Of a DNA stretch of 64,000 nucleotides, positions 53,732-64,000 are shown one piece after another. How positions within the stretch are numbered: the stretch's first letter is position 1; every line of letters starts with the position of its first letter. Under the pieces are notes generated by a model. That model made no database searches. It was not told where the DNA came from and worked only from the letters and a program-made list of their open reading frames with translations. Source of the stretch: Bacteroidales bacterium (GTDB lineage: Bacteria; Bacteroidota; Bacteroidia; Bacteroidales; Marinifilaceae); contig SUWY01000005.1 of the NCBI GenBank assembly GCA_015061245.1, positions 1 through 64,000 on the forward strand. Direction: 5' to 3'. A program made the translations under genes and the position numbers.

Positions 53732-54778
53732 ATGGCAATTATCAATTTTGGAGGGGTTGACGAGAATGTAGTAACTCGTGAAGAATTCCCATTGACCAAA
53801 GCATTAGAGACTTTAAAGAACGAGACCATCGCTGTTATCGGATATGGTGTACAGGGCCCTGGACAATCTTTGAACTTGAAGGACAATGGTTTCAACGTAA
53901 TTGTTGGACAGCGTAAGAATAGCAAGACTTGGGACAAGGCTGTAGCAGACGGTTGGGTACCAGGAGAGACTCTTTTCGAGATCGAGGAGGCATGTGAAAG
54001 AGCAACTATCATTCAATATCTTTTGTCAGATGCAGCTCAGATTGCATTGTGGCCAACAGTAAAGAAACACCTTACTCCTGGTAAGACTCTTTACTTCTCT
54101 CACGGATTTGGAATTACTTACAAGGAGCGCACAGGAATTATTCCTCCAGCAGATATCGATGTAATTTTGATCGCACCTAAAGGTTCTGGTACATCTTTGC
54201 GTAGAATGTTCCTTCAGGGACGTGGTTTGAACTCAAGCTACGCTATCTTCCAGGATGCAACAGGAAAGGCATGGGAGAAGGTTATCGCATTGGGAATCGG
54301 AGTTGGTTCCGGTTACCTATTCGAGACAACATTCAAGAAAGAGACATACTCTGACCTTACAGGTGAGCGCGGAACTTTGATGGGAGCTATTCAGGGATTG
54401 TTGCTTGCTCAGTACGAGACTCTTCGTGAGAACGGTCACGAGCCATCGGAGGCATTCAACGAGACCGTTGAGGAGTTGACTCAGTCACTTATGCCATTGT
54501 TCGCTGAGAACGGAATGGACTGGATGTACGCAAACTGCTCTACAACTGCACAGCGCGGAGCATTGGATTGGATGGGACCTTTCCACGATGCAACAAAGCC
54601 TGTATTCCAGAAGTTGTATAGCGAGGTAGCATGCGGAAACGAGGCTCAACGCTCTATCGATACAAACAGCCAGCCTGATTATCGTGAGAAGTTGGATGCA
54701 GAGTTGAAGGAGCTACGCGAGAGCGAGATGTGGAGAGCAGGAGCAACTGTTCGTCAACTTCGCCCAGAGAACAACTAA
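53732..54778 (+). CDS. ilvC: ketol-acid reductoisomerase
   Basis: 348 residues, class I. NADPH loop VIGYGVQGPGQSLNLKDNGF, GQRKNSKTWDKA, then FSHGFGITYKERT and APKGSGTSLRRMF; C-terminal helical domain with DLTGERGTLMGAIQGLLLAQ. It makes dihydroxy acids for valine and isoleucine. Strong codon bias suggests high expression. It follows ilvN by 35 bases. Confidence 0.97.
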   Translation: MAIINFGGVDENVVTREEFPLTKALETLKNETIAVIGYGVQGPGQSLNLKDNGFNVIVGQRKNSKTWDKAVADGWVPGETLFEIEEACERATIIQYLLSDAAQIALWPTVKKHLTPGKTLYFSHGFGITYKERTGIIPPADIDVILIAPKGSGTSLRRMFLQGRGLNSSYAIFQDATGKAWEKVIALGIGVGSGYLFETTFKKETYSDLTGERGTLMGAIQGLLLAQYETLRENGHEPSEAFNETVEELTQSLMPLFAENGMDWMYANCSTTAQRGALDWMGPFHDATKPVFQKLYSEVACGNEAQRSIDTNSQPDYREKLDAELKELRESEMWRAGATVRQLRPENN

Positions 54779-54802
54779 TCGCTAACTGATAATAATATGA
54801 TT

Positions 54803-54829
54803 ATTGGGGCGATTTTCCATCGCCCCAAT
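54803..54829 (+). other. perfect hairpin between ilvC and leuA
   Basis: ATTGGGGCGAT (54803-54813) pairs perfectly with ATCGCCCCAAT (54819-54829) around a TTTCC loop. No U tract follows, so it is more likely a processing or stability element than a terminator. It lies in the 78-base gap ahead of leuA. Confidence 0.75.
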
Positions 54830-54856
54830 CGTCGCATAATAAAGAGGACAAATAAA

Positions 54857-56350
54857 ATGGACAAAATATATATATTCGACACCACCCTTCGCGATGCGGA
54901 GCAGGTTCCGGGATGCCAGCTGAATACTATTGAGAAAATCGAGGTAGCAAGACAGTTGGAGCGCTTGGGAGTCGATATTATTGAGGCAGGATTTCCGGCA
55001 TCAAGCCCTGGAGATTTCAACTCTGTTGTTGAGATATCTAAGGCTATAAGCAAGCCTACTATCTGCGCCTTGACTCGTGCCGTACAGAAAGATATTGACG
55101 TCGCTGCCGAGGCATTAAAATTTGCCCAAAGAGGTCGTATCCATACCGGAATCGGAACCTCGCCATACCATATCTTTGAAAAATTGAACTCAACCCCCGA
55201 GGAGATTATTGAGCGTGCTGTTGCAGCAGTTAAGTATGCAAAGCGTTACGTTGAGGATGTAGAGTTCTATGCCGAAGATGCAGGACGTACCGATGAGGAG
55301 TATTTGGCAAGAGTTGTTGAGGCAGTTATCAACGCAGGAGCAACAGTTGTCAACATTCCTGATACAACCGGATACTGTTTGCCAAGTGAGTTTGGAGCTA
55401 AAATTGCATACTTGACAAACAATGTTCCAAATATTGACAAAGCGATTATCTCTACCCACTGCCACAACGACTTGGGAATGGCAACTGCAAATACAATTGC
55501 TGGTATCATGAATGGAGCCCGCCAGGTTGAGGTAACAATTAACGGTTTGGGCGAGAGAGCCGGTAACACCTCTCTCGAGGAGGTAGTTATGACAGTTGCA
55601 TGCCACAAGAACCTTGATTACCAATTGGACATCAACACTCGCGAAATTCTGAAGACAAGTAAATTGGTTTCAGGACTTATGCGTATGCCGGTTCAAGCTA
55701 ACAAAGCTATTGTTGGAAGAAATGCCTTTGCACACTCATCAGGAATTCATCAGGATGGAGTATTAAAGAGTCGTGAAACATACGAGATTATCGACCCTGC
55801 CGATGTTGGTGTTGATGAGTCAAGTATCATTCTTACTGCAAGAAGCGGACGAGCAGCATTGAAACACCACTTGAAAGAGTTGGGTTACAATACTACCGAC
55901 GATGAGTTGACAAAGATTTATCAGCGTTTCCTTGAGGTTGCAGACAAGAAAAAGGATATTACCACAGCAGACTTGGAGTTGTTGGTAGATAGCGAGGCAG
56001 CTCGTCACCGTAGCACAATCAAGTTGGTAGACCTTCAGGTTGTCTGCGGAACAACATCAATGCCTACTGCAACCGTAAAACTTGACATTGGAGGAGACGA
56101 ATTTGTCGAAAGCGCAGTTGGTAACGGACCTGTCGATGCTGCAATCAATGCCATCAAGTCAATTACCAAACGTCGAGTACGCGTTGAGGAGTTCCTTATC
56201 CAAGCCATGACAAATGGTAGTGATGACCTTGGAAAGGTACATGTGCAAATTTCACATAAGGGTAAAATGTTCCACGGATTCGGTGCAAGCACAGATATTG
56301 TTACCGCCTCCGTAGAATCATTCTTAGATGCACTTTCGAAAATCAGCTAA
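54857..56350 (+). CDS. leuA: 2-isopropylmalate synthase
   Basis: 497 residues from ATG 54857 ([19 protein letters not shown]). An upstream in-frame ATG at 54797 runs through the hairpin and is rejected. Metal site [31 protein letters not shown], and a C-terminal allosteric domain from about 385. It condenses acetyl-CoA with 2-ketoisovalerate. The motif usually written RDGEQ reads RDAEQ here (Ala14). leuC starts one base after its stop. Confidence 0.95.
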   Translation: MDKIYIFDTTLRDAEQVPGCQLNTIEKIEVARQLERLGVDIIEAGFPASSPGDFNSVVEISKAISKPTICALTRAVQKDIDVAAEALKFAQRGRIHTGIGTSPYHIFEKLNSTPEEIIERAVAAVKYAKRYVEDVEFYAEDAGRTDEEYLARVVEAVINAGATVVNIPDTTGYCLPSEFGAKIAYLTNNVPNIDKAIISTHCHNDLGMATANTIAGIMNGARQVEVTINGLGERAGNTSLEEVVMTVACHKNLDYQLDINTREILKTSKLVSGLMRMPVQANKAIVGRNAFAHSSGIHQDGVLKSRETYEIIDPADVGVDESSIILTARSGRAALKHHLKELGYNTTDDELTKIYQRFLEVADKKKDITTADLELLVDSEAARHRSTIKLVDLQVVCGTTSMPTATVKLDIGGDEFVESAVGNGPVDAAINAIKSITKRRVRVEEFLIQAMTNGSDDLGKVHVQISHKGKMFHGFGASTDIVTASVESFLDALSKIS

Positions 56351-56351
56351 A

Positions 56352-57743
56352 ATGAATACTCTATTTGATAAAATATGGGATGCACACACCGTCGACACTA
56401 TTGCCGGCGGTTCGTGTGTTTTATATATTGACCGTCAATATATTCATGAAGTGACCAGTCCTCAGGCATTTGAGGGGTTGCGTCAACGTGGAATTCCGGT
56501 GTTCAGACCAGCCCAGGTAACAGCAACTCCCGATCACAATATTCCTACTGTAAATCAGCATCTTCCTGCCAGTGATCCAAACTCAAGAATGCAACTTGAG
56601 ACATTGGAAAAGAACTGCGAGGAGCATGGAATCAATATCTACAAAGTAGGTACTCCTAAGAATGGAATTGTTCACGTTGTAGGTCCTGAAACAGGAACCA
56701 CAAAGCCCGGAATGACCATTGTTTGTGGAGATAGCCACACCTCTACTCATGGAGCTATGGGATGTATTGCATTTGGTATTGGAACCTCAGAGGTTGAGAT
56801 GGTACTTGCATCACAATGCGTACTACAAACCAAACCAAAGAGTATGCGCATTAACATTGAGGGAGAGTTGAATCCTAATGTATGCTCAAAGGATATTATC
56901 CTATACATTATTTCAAAACTAGGCACAGATGGTGGCACAGGCCACTTCATTGAGTTTGCCGGAAGTACAATCCGCTCATTGTCAATGGAGGCTCGTATGA
57001 CAATCTGTAACATGAGCATCGAGATGGGAGCCCGCGGAGGAATGATTGCACCGGATCAGACAACCTTCGATTACCTTAAGGGACGCGAGAACGCACCTAA
57101 GGGCGAAGAGTGGGAGAAGGCTGTTGCTGAGTGGAGCAAACTGAAGAGCGACGATGATGCCATCTTCGATAAAGAGGTTACATTCAATGCCAAAGATATC
57201 TGGCCAATGATTACATACGGAACCAACCCGGGAATGGGAGTTGCAGTAACAGGCTCTATTCCTGAATTGAAGGAGATTCCGGCAGTTTCTGAGACCTCGT
57301 TCATCAAATCATTGGATTATATGGGATTCCACCCCGGTGATAAGATGGAGGGCAAAAAGGTTGACTATGTTTTTGTTGGTAGCTGTACTAACGGACGTAT
57401 CGAGGACCTTCGTGCATTTGCAAATGCAGTAAAGGGTAAACACAAAGCCGACAACATAACTGCATGGATTGTACCTGGAAGCCGTCAGGTTGAGAAACAG
57501 GCAATCGAGGAGGGTATCAAAGCAACCCTTGAGGAGGCAGGTTTTGAGTTGAGACAACCCGGTTGCTCAGCATGTTTGGCAATGAACGATGATAAAATTC
57601 CTGCCGGCAAATATTGTGTAGCAACCTCAAACAGAAACTTCGAGGGACGTCAGGGTCCTGGAGCACGCACACTTTTGGCAGGACCATTGGTGGCAGCAGC
57701 TGCCGCAGTTAATGGCTATATTACCGATCCATCAAAATTGTAA
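56352..57743 (+). CDS. leuC: 3-isopropylmalate dehydratase large subunit
   Basis: 463 residues from ATG 56352, one base after the leuA stop. Iron-sulfur ligands appear in [18 protein letters not shown] and GCSACLAMN; also [20 protein letters not shown]. With LeuD it isomerises isopropylmalate in leucine synthesis. Confidence 0.97.
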   Translation: MNTLFDKIWDAHTVDTIAGGSCVLYIDRQYIHEVTSPQAFEGLRQRGIPVFRPAQVTATPDHNIPTVNQHLPASDPNSRMQLETLEKNCEEHGINIYKVGTPKNGIVHVVGPETGTTKPGMTIVCGDSHTSTHGAMGCIAFGIGTSEVEMVLASQCVLQTKPKSMRINIEGELNPNVCSKDIILYIISKLGTDGGTGHFIEFAGSTIRSLSMEARMTICNMSIEMGARGGMIAPDQTTFDYLKGRENAPKGEEWEKAVAEWSKLKSDDDAIFDKEVTFNAKDIWPMITYGTNPGMGVAVTGSIPELKEIPAVSETSFIKSLDYMGFHPGDKMEGKKVDYVFVGSCTNGRIEDLRAFANAVKGKHKADNITAWIVPGSRQVEKQAIEEGIKATLEEAGFELRQPGCSACLAMNDDKIPAGKYCVATSNRNFEGRQGPGARTLLAGPLVAAAAAVNGYITDPSKL

Positions 57744-57752
57744 TTAGAAGCT

Positions 57753-58343
57753 ATGGTTGATAAGTTTATTACATTAGATAGTTCGATGGTTCCATTGAAT
57801 ATTGAGAACATCGATACCGACCAGATCATTCCGGCTCGCTTTTTGAAAGCAACCACCCGTAAAGGATTTGGAGACAATGTATTCTACGATTGGCGATATA
57901 ACAACGATGGCACTCCAAAAGCCGACTTTGCAATGAACAACCCTAAATATAGTGGTAATGTATTGGTGGTTGGTAACAACTTTGGTTGTGGTTCAAGTCG
58001 TGAGCATGCCGCATGGGCTATTTATGGAGCAGGATTTAAAGCAGTTGTATCAAGCTTCTTTGCTGATATCTTCCGCAATAATGCTCTTAACAATGGTCTA
58101 TTGCCTGTTCAAGTATCGCCACAATTTTTGGCTGAAATCTTCAAAGCAATCGAGACTGACCCTCAGACCAAAATACATATCGATTTAGAGGCACAACAAA
58201 TTTCACTTCCTGTTGCAAATATCACAGAGAATTTCGAAATTAGTGCCTACAAAAAAGAGTGCCTTTTGAAGGGGTACGACGACATTGACTATGTATTGAG
58301 TTTGAAGGATAAGATTGAGGAGTACGAAACACGCAATAAATAG
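57753..58343 (+). CDS. leuD: 3-isopropylmalate dehydratase small subunit
   Basis: 196 residues. [20 protein letters not shown] and [20 protein letters not shown] are the substrate-loop and swivelling-domain signatures. It completes the LeuCD heterodimer. It begins 9 bases after leuC and leuB follows after 6. Confidence 0.97.
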   Translation: MVDKFITLDSSMVPLNIENIDTDQIIPARFLKATTRKGFGDNVFYDWRYNNDGTPKADFAMNNPKYSGNVLVVGNNFGCGSSREHAAWAIYGAGFKAVVSSFFADIFRNNALNNGLLPVQVSPQFLAEIFKAIETDPQTKIHIDLEAQQISLPVANITENFEISAYKKECLLKGYDDIDYVLSLKDKIEEYETRNK

Positions 58344-58349
58344 GACATC

Positions 58350-59417
58350 ATGATTTTTAATATTGCTAAATTACCGGGCGATGGTATTGGTCCAGAGATA
58401 GTTGAGCAGGCTGTAAAGGCTATCGACGCAGTTTGTGAAAAGTTTGGGCACAAGGTAAATTATACCTCTGCATTAGTAGGAGCTTGCGCCATTGATGCAA
58501 CAGGAGAGCCATATCCTGCAGAGACACACAAAGTGTGTATGGAGAGCGATGCTGTGCTTTTTGGTGCAATTGGAGACCCTCGTTTCGATAACAATCCCAA
58601 TGCCAAGGTACGTCCAGAGCAGGGATTGCTAAAGATGAGAAAAGAGTTAGGACTTTACGCCAACATCCGCCCGGTTACAACTTTTGCCGAATTGGCACAC
58701 AAATCTCCACTACGTATTGATTTAGTCGAGGGCGCAGATTTGGTATGTATTCGCGAATTGACAGGAGGATTGTACTTTGGTCGTCCACAAGGACGTTCAG
58801 AGGATGGCAATACCGCCTATGACACATGTGTATACAATCGCGAAGAGATTACCCGAATCTGTAAATTGGGCTTCGAATACGCAATGGCGCGCAGAAAACA
58901 ACTTACCGTTGTTGATAAGGCCAATGTACTTGCGACATCAAGACTATGGCGCGAAGTGGCCAAAGAGATGGAGAAAGATTACCCTGAGGTAAAAGTTGAA
59001 TATATGTTCGTAGACAATGCTGCCATGAAATTGGTAACACAACCGAAATATTTCGATGTAATGGTTACCGAAAACATGTTTGGCGACATTCTAACCGACG
59101 AAGCAAGCGTTATTACCGGCTCATTGGGACTATTGCCATCGGCTTCAATAGGAGTGCACACCTCTCTATTTGAACCAATTCACGGCTCATACCCACAAGC
59201 AGCAGGTAAAAACATTGCCAACCCTATTGCAACAATTCTATCTGCAGCAATGATGTTTGAATATGCATTCAAGCTATATGACGAGGGCAAGGCTATTCGC
59301 GAAGCAGTTGCAGAGTCATTAAAGCAAGGTATTGTTACCGAAGATATTGCAGGCAATGGCAAGGCATACGGAACAGACCAAGTAGGAGACTTCATAAAAC
59401 AACAAATTTTAAAATAA
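58350..59417 (+). CDS. leuB: 3-isopropylmalate dehydrogenase
   Basis: 355 residues. [51 protein letters not shown] and [19 protein letters not shown] mark the enzyme. It oxidatively decarboxylates isopropylmalate with NAD. ilvA begins 6 bases later. Confidence 0.97.
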   Translation: MIFNIAKLPGDGIGPEIVEQAVKAIDAVCEKFGHKVNYTSALVGACAIDATGEPYPAETHKVCMESDAVLFGAIGDPRFDNNPNAKVRPEQGLLKMRKELGLYANIRPVTTFAELAHKSPLRIDLVEGADLVCIRELTGGLYFGRPQGRSEDGNTAYDTCVYNREEITRICKLGFEYAMARRKQLTVVDKANVLATSRLWREVAKEMEKDYPEVKVEYMFVDNAAMKLVTQPKYFDVMVTENMFGDILTDEASVITGSLGLLPSASIGVHTSLFEPIHGSYPQAAGKNIANPIATILSAAMMFEYAFKLYDEGKAIREAVAESLKQGIVTEDIAGNGKAYGTDQVGDFIKQQILK

Positions 59418-59423
59418 AAAGTT

Positions 59424-60698
59424 ATGGATACCGAGACCGGGACAGTGAAATACTTCCCTTCACTAAAGGACATTGTATCAGCTAAACAGGTGTTGAACGA
59501 GGTTATTGCAACCACCCCATTAACACCTAACCGTAATCTATCTGAGCGTTTTAACTGCGATGTATGGCTCAAACGTGAGGACCTTCAACAGGTACGTTCA
59601 TACAAAATCAGAGGAGCCTACAACAAGATTCGCTCACTTAGCAAAGAGGAGTGCGAAAGAGGAGTTGTATGTGCAAGTGCGGGAAACCATGCACAAGGAG
59701 TTGCATACTCATGCCACAAATTGAAGATTAAAGGCAAAATCTTCATGCCTAAAACTACCCCTAAACAGAAAATCGAGTCTGTTAGAATGTGGGGTGGCGA
59801 GTATGTAGAGATTGTATTGGTTGGTGATACATTCGATGCCGCTTCCGATGCAGCAAAACGCGCATGCACCGAGGAGAACATGGTATTTATTCCTCCATTC
59901 GATGAGCCCAAAATCATTGAGGGTCAGGCAACTGTAGCGCTTGAAATTCTACAGCAGACCGCCGGAGCAATTGACTACGTATTTGTTCCAATAGGTGGTG
60001 GAGGATTGGCAGCAGGAGTAGGAAGCTACTTCAGCCAAATCAGTCCCGGAACAAAAGTAATTGGAGTTGAACCTGCAGGAGCTGCCTGTATGAAGGCCTC
60101 TATTGACAATGGAGGTGTAATTAAGCTTCCTGAGATTAACAAATTTGTCGATGGCGCAGCGGTACAAAAGGCCGGCGATTACACCTACGAGATTTGTAAA
60201 GTAGTTTTGGATGATATTATTACCGTTCCTGAGGGAGAGGTATGTACCACAATCCTGAACCTTTACAACCGTGATGCAATTGTAGTTGAGCCTGCAGGAG
60301 CATTGAGTATTGCAGCTCTTAACCACTACAAAGATAAACTCGAGGGAAAGAATGTTGTTTGTATCGTGAGCGGTAGCAACAACGACATTACCAGAATGGA
60401 GGAGATTAAAGAGCGCTCTTTGCTATTCGAGGGATTGCGCCACTACTTCATTATCAACATGCCACAACGCTCAGGCAGCATGGCAATGTTCATTAATGAG
60501 ATTCTATCTCCGAACGAGGATATTATCTTCTTCGAGTACAAGAAAAAAATCAACCGCGAGAGTGGTCCTGCAATGTTGGGAATCGAGATTCAAAAACCCG
60601 AAGATTTGGCATCGCTCATTGAGAGAATGAAGGCACACAACCTTGAATTCGAGTATCTGAACGACAAACCAACAATGTTTGAATACCTGGTATTTTAA
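59424..60698 (+). CDS. ilvA: threonine ammonia-lyase (threonine dehydratase)
   Basis: 424 residues. PLP lysine in VRSYKIRGAYN (Lys61), ASAGNHAQGVAYSCHKL, PIGGGGLAAGVG (phosphate loop) and CIVSGSNNDITRM. An ACT-like regulatory region (about 335-424) follows. It deaminates threonine to 2-ketobutyrate, the first step to isoleucine; the C-terminal domain suggests isoleucine control. Ninth gene of the operon. Confidence 0.95.
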   Translation: MDTETGTVKYFPSLKDIVSAKQVLNEVIATTPLTPNRNLSERFNCDVWLKREDLQQVRSYKIRGAYNKIRSLSKEECERGVVCASAGNHAQGVAYSCHKLKIKGKIFMPKTTPKQKIESVRMWGGEYVEIVLVGDTFDAASDAAKRACTEENMVFIPPFDEPKIIEGQATVALEILQQTAGAIDYVFVPIGGGGLAAGVGSYFSQISPGTKVIGVEPAGAACMKASIDNGGVIKLPEINKFVDGAAVQKAGDYTYEICKVVLDDIITVPEGEVCTTILNLYNRDAIVVEPAGALSIAALNHYKDKLEGKNVVCIVSGSNNDITRMEEIKERSLLFEGLRHYFIINMPQRSGSMAMFINEILSPNEDIIFFEYKKKINRESGPAMLGIEIQKPEDLASLIERMKAHNLEFEYLNDKPTMFEYLVF

Positions 60699-60729
60699 CC
60701 AAAACTAACTAAACAGACTATATTAACCG

Positions 60730-61740
60730 ATGAAAGTTGCTATTGTTGGCGCAAGCGGCGCCGTAGGACAAGAGTTTTTAAGAGTGTTGGATCAGCACAA
60801 CTTCCCAATGGATGAGTTGGTACTATTCGGATCTAAGAGAAGTGCCGGTTCTACCTACACCTTCAAGGGGAAAGAGATTGTTGTGAAGGAGTTGCAACAC
60901 AACGACGATTTCAAAGATATTGATATTGCATTCGTATCTGCCGGAGCAGGCACCTCAAAAGAGTATGCCGAGACCATTACAAAATATGGTACTGTAATGA
61001 TTGATAACTCAAGCGCATTCCGCATGGACGAGGATGTTCCATTGGTAGTTCCCGAGGTAAATGCCGAAGATGCCTTGGTTCGCCCTCGCGGAATCATTGC
61101 CAACCCAAACTGTACAACAATACAGATGGTTGTCGCTTTGAAAGCAATTGAGAATCTATCACACATCAAGCAGGTACACGTATCGACATATCAATCTGCC
61201 AGCGGTGCAGGAGCAGCTGCTATGGATGAGTTGGTTCACCAATACGAGCAGTTGATCAAGGGCGAGGAGCCTACAGTTAACAAGTTCGCATACCAACTTG
61301 CATACAACGTAATCCCCCATGTAGATGTATTTCAGGAGAATGGCTACACAAAAGAGGAGATGAAGATGTATAACGAGACACGTAAAATTATGCACTCGGA
61401 CATTAAGGTTAGTGCAACCTGTGTTCGCGTACCCGTAATGCGTGCTCACAGCGAGAGCATCTGGCTTGAAACAGAGCGTCCTTTGACCATTGAGGAGGTT
61501 CGCAACGCAATTGCCACAGGCGAAGGTTTGGTATTGATGGATACTCCCGAGAACAAAGAGTACCCTATGCCACTATTCATTGCCGAGAAGGAGCCTGTAT
61601 ATGTAGGCCGCATCCGTAAAGATTTGTGCAACGAAAATGGAATTACATTCTGGACCGTTGCAGACCAAATCAAAAAGGGAGCTGCCCTTAATGCAGTTCA
61701 GATTGCCGAGTACCTAATCAAGGTTGGCAATGTAAAATAA
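60730..61740 (+). CDS. asd: aspartate-semialdehyde dehydrogenase
   Basis: 336 residues. NADP loop [28 protein letters not shown] with catalytic Cys128, and [18 protein letters not shown]. It reduces aspartyl phosphate on the way to threonine, methionine and lysine, so here it feeds threonine to IlvA. It follows ilvA by 31 bases and ends at a terminator. Confidence 0.96.
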   Translation: MKVAIVGASGAVGQEFLRVLDQHNFPMDELVLFGSKRSAGSTYTFKGKEIVVKELQHNDDFKDIDIAFVSAGAGTSKEYAETITKYGTVMIDNSSAFRMDEDVPLVVPEVNAEDALVRPRGIIANPNCTTIQMVVALKAIENLSHIKQVHVSTYQSASGAGAAAMDELVHQYEQLIKGEEPTVNKFAYQLAYNVIPHVDVFQENGYTKEEMKMYNETRKIMHSDIKVSATCVRVPVMRAHSESIWLETERPLTIEEVRNAIATGEGLVLMDTPENKEYPMPLFIAEKEPVYVGRIRKDLCNENGITFWTVADQIKKGAALNAVQIAEYLIKVGNVK

Positions 61741-61765
61741 GATTGCAAATTTTGCATCATACTTC

Positions 61766-61794
61766 AGGGCTGCGCAAATTGCACAGCCCTTTTT
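61766..61794 (+). terminator. terminator of the ilv-leu-asd operon
   Basis: AGGGCTG (61766-61772) pairs with CAGCCCT (61784-61790), with further GC/GC pairing inside, followed by TTTTAT. It lies 25 bases after the asd stop. Confidence 0.8.
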
Positions 61795-61845
61795 ATATCT
61801 AATATCCCCTTTTATCCCTTTACAACAAATTTTAACTAAAATTGC

Positions 61846-61876
61846 TTTGAATTACAATATTGACTCGTTATCTTTG
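61846..61876 (+). promoter_or_regulatory. consensus promoter of the right-edge surface-protein gene
   Basis: TTTG (61846-61849), a 19-base spacer and TATCTTTG (61869-61876) match the Bacteroidales consensus exactly. The ATG at 61903 follows 26 bases later. Confidence 0.75.
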
Positions 61877-61902
61877 GGAACAAACATTAATTATTGGACT
61901 TT

Positions 61903-64000
61903 ATGGATATATTTTTCAGAGCAATATTTATATTTGTTGCAATAATTGGAGCGACACAAATATCCTTAGCACAAAAGATCCGCACAAAAGGAAGCGCTGA
62001 GATTCCCTCAACCTCGGTAATCGATACAACCCCTTTCAATCAACGCTTGATTAACGAGATGTTCGACTATATGTACTCCACCCGTGAGGAGAAACTATAC
62101 CTCCATACCGACAAAGAGAGTTGCCAACCAACCGACACCATATGGTTCCGTGGGTACCTAATATCGGCTGCAACCAACAAACTTGCAGACTATAGCCGCT
62201 ATATTTATGTTGAACTCACCGATAAAAACAACCGCGTATATTGGCGTGAAAAGGTCGCCCGCAACGAAACAGATTCAACCTTCTCGGGCTACTTCCCCAT
62301 TCATGACAATATAACTCAAGGAGAATATTTTCTACGTGCATATACATATTGGCAACAGAACCAGAACGATCGACTTGTATACCGCAAAAGAATCAGAATA
62401 GTCAACCCATTTGACCACCAAGTAGAGTGCAAAATGGAGATTGACTCGTCGGGAAATGGGAAACGCACATTAATCGTGAGTTTTGTGAACTATTTGGGAG
62501 AAAAGTACGATAATGTTCCATTCCACTATGTTATCCCCGGCGAAACACCCGAGAACACTCTGATGAACAGCTCAACCGGACTGAATGGAGTTGCAAAGAT
62601 TGAGATTAAGAAATCTGAATCAGACCATATCTGGATCAAATTTACCGATCAGGCCAAATGGGATTTTGAAACCTACACTCGAATCCCTGGGAGCAAATTA
62701 TCATACGATGTTCAACTATTCCCCGAGGGGGGTGATTTAATTCCAAACACAACCCAAAAAATTGGATATAAGAGTGTCGGAACCGATGGTTTGGGAATTG
62801 CCATAAAGGGACATATTCAAGACCGGGATGGAAACATTATTACCAAAATAGAGAGTAATCACCTCGGAATGGGCCACTTTGTTATCAATACAGCAAATGC
62901 AGAAAGCTACACATTAATTGTTGAAAATAGCGAAGGGAACCAAAAGAGTTTCCCACTACCAAAAGCAAACAGCAAAGCATTTGCTATTGCATTGAGTAAC
63001 AACGGTGCAAACATTACATACAATATTCTTGGTAGCGAGGACTATAGCAACATGTCACTCTACATCCATAACCGAGGAATTCCATTGGGAGTAATCAATG
63101 CAAAACAGAATATCGGCAAAGTATTGGAGTTGGGTTCAGCACCCGAGGGAGTTATTCACTTTGTTTTGATAGACACATTGGGAAAGATTCATAGCGAAAG
63201 AGTTTGGTTTAATCGCAGAATGGAGAGGAATTCAATTGTAATAGAGACTCCTGATAAAAGAGTCAACCCTCGCGAAGATGCCAACATTACCCTCAATCTA
63301 ACCTCGCCCACAATGGAGAGTATTCATGGAAATTTCTCTATCTCAGTAATTAACAACGGGCAGAGCGAAGTTGATATGTTCAGTGGCGGTATTGAGAGTT
63401 ACACTCTAATGACCAGCGATTTAACCGGATACATTGAACAAGCAGGCTACTATTTTGAGAAGTACGATCAAGAGCACATTGAAGCACTTGATAACCTTAT
63501 GCTTACTCAGGGATGGAGCCGTTTCAACATTGAGGAGATTCTTGCCCATGCAAAACTACCAGAACCTAAATATTTTGTGGAGCGAGGTCAATATCTTAGC
63601 GGATACGTTAAGAACTTTTTAGGCAAGGACTCAAAGGGAGCAACCATTCGTATATTTGGAAACAACGGAATAATGGCACAATGCTTTACCAATGAGAAAG
63701 GTAGATTTGTTAACGAAGATATTTGGTTCGACGAGGGCACTCGTTTCACTGTTCAAGCAATCAGTGCAAAAGGTAAAAAGAGCATCGAGCTGCTCCTTGA
63801 CGAGCAACAATTTGAAAAACCAACATTTGTTATGCCGGCAATGCTTGCAAAACTATACAATGACAAAGAGTTTTACCGTAGATATGGAAAAGATTATATC
63901 TTTGCAGATAACGGAGATAAACTATCAACATTGGGAATTGTAAATGTAAGCACAGAGACAGTAAAAGAGACATCATATCAATCAGCAAATGCTCTTCGTG
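61903..64000 (+). CDS. MG2/TonB-plug-like surface protein, N-terminal part (runs off the window)
   Basis: The frame is open from ATG 61903 to the window end, 699 codons without a stop, so the gene is incomplete here. A signal peptide ends near ISLAQ. YLHTDKESCQPTDTIWFRGY is the macroglobulin-like MG2 strand typical of large Bacteroidales proteins that also carry a TonB-dependent receptor plug-like domain. MTSDLTGYIEQAGYYFEKYD and LDNLMLTQGWSRFNIEE are further landmarks of that group. The role is unknown, perhaps outer-membrane transport or surface protein handling. The C-terminal domains lie beyond this window. Confidence 0.7.
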   Translation, partial: MDIFFRAIFIFVAIIGATQISLAQKIRTKGSAEIPSTSVIDTTPFNQRLINEMFDYMYSTREEKLYLHTDKESCQPTDTIWFRGYLISAATNKLADYSRYIYVELTDKNNRVYWREKVARNETDSTFSGYFPIHDNITQGEYFLRAYTYWQQNQNDRLVYRKRIRIVNPFDHQVECKMEIDSSGNGKRTLIVSFVNYLGEKYDNVPFHYVIPGETPENTLMNSSTGLNGVAKIEIKKSESDHIWIKFTDQAKWDFETYTRIPGSKLSYDVQLFPEGGDLIPNTTQKIGYKSVGTDGLGIAIKGHIQDRDGNIITKIESNHLGMGHFVINTANAESYTLIVENSEGNQKSFPLPKANSKAFAIALSNNGANITYNILGSEDYSNMSLYIHNRGIPLGVINAKQNIGKVLELGSAPEGVIHFVLIDTLGKIHSERVWFNRRMERNSIVIETPDKRVNPREDANITLNLTSPTMESIHGNFSISVINNGQSEVDMFSGGIESYTLMTSDLTGYIEQAGYYFEKYDQEHIEALDNLMLTQGWSRFNIEEILAHAKLPEPKYFVERGQYLSGYVKNFLGKDSKGATIRIFGNNGIMAQCFTNEKGRFVNEDIWFDEGTRFTVQAISAKGKKSIELLLDEQQFEKPTFVMPAMLAKLYNDKEFYRRYGKDYIFADNGDKLSTLGIVNVSTETVKETSYQSANALR

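Noticed and set aside
54797..54856. Upstream in-frame start for leuA
   Set aside because: The added residues come from the hairpin sequence and do not resemble a LeuA N-terminus.
1..64000. CRISPR arrays, insertion sequences, phage genes or a restriction system
   Set aside because: No spaced direct repeats, transposase, integrase or nuclease-methylase gene was seen; the only tandem repeats are the two short arrays reported.

Overview
The window looks like the chromosome of a gut-type Bacteroidales bacterium (phylum Bacteroidota). The evidence is the family content: NVEALA peptide, DUF1573, DUF4270 and DUF3098 proteins, 6-bladed beta-propeller lipoproteins, a three-subunit type-B fumarate reductase/succinate dehydrogenase, and a BamD-RpoZ-CoaBC block. 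Promoter-like TTTG-N19/20-TAnnTTTG elements and the lack of strong Shine-Dalgarno sequences agree with this. Base composition is AT-leaning and most of the window is ordinary core genome. No insertion sequence, phage, CRISPR array or rRNA was seen. The genus cannot be settled from sequence reading alone.

Layout. 1-2.9 kb: a small exported-peptide locus (NVEALA peptide, beta-propeller lipoprotein, thioredoxin-like lipoprotein) with a divergent DUF1573 protein. 2.9-11.8 kb: surface glycan genes. One tight minus-strand operon starts at frr and runs through two overlapping bactofilins, kdsB, a Wzx-type flippase, a frameshifted glycosyltransferase, an IspD/TarI-type cytidylyltransferase, a LicD-type transferase and a GT2. 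11.8-23 kb: NhaC antiporter, U32 protease-like RNA modification protein, YfhO membrane protein, OmpH/Skp, and a kelch-TPR-GT2-sigma factor operon. 23-28.8 kb: DUF4270 lipoprotein, outer-membrane barrel and a GH3/beta-lactamase-like fusion. 28.9-32.3 kb: sdhCAB. 32.4-33.1 kb: an unknown lipoprotein between two related long hairpins. 33.1-37 kb: bamD-rpoZ-coaBC-pyrB-pyrI. 37-38.4 kb: an alpha-oxoamine synthase, possibly for sphingolipids. 38.4-42.3 kb: ftsX-DUF3098-uppP-truB-queA. 42.3-49 kb: tRNA-Leu(UAA), DUF4268, rnhB with a GH3-auxin-family acyl adenylase, an AT-rich duplicated secreted protein, pyrF and prfA. 49-61.8 kb: a branched-chain amino acid operon ilvD-ilvB-ilvN-ilvC-leuA-leuC-leuD-leuB-ilvA-asd. 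The right edge holds the start of a large MG2/TonB-plug-like surface protein.

The best regulatory observation is upstream of ilvD. A 25-codon leader peptide carries a V-I-M-I-V-V-L run, and its 3' end base-pairs with the upstream arm of an intrinsic terminator. This is a complete ribosome-mediated attenuator that would govern ten genes for valine, leucine, isoleucine and aspartate-semialdehyde synthesis. The least understood parts are the NVEALA locus, the LicD-cytidylyltransferase pair inside a Kdo/flippase operon, the covarying hairpin pair around the unknown lipoprotein, and the duplicated AT-rich secreted protein.
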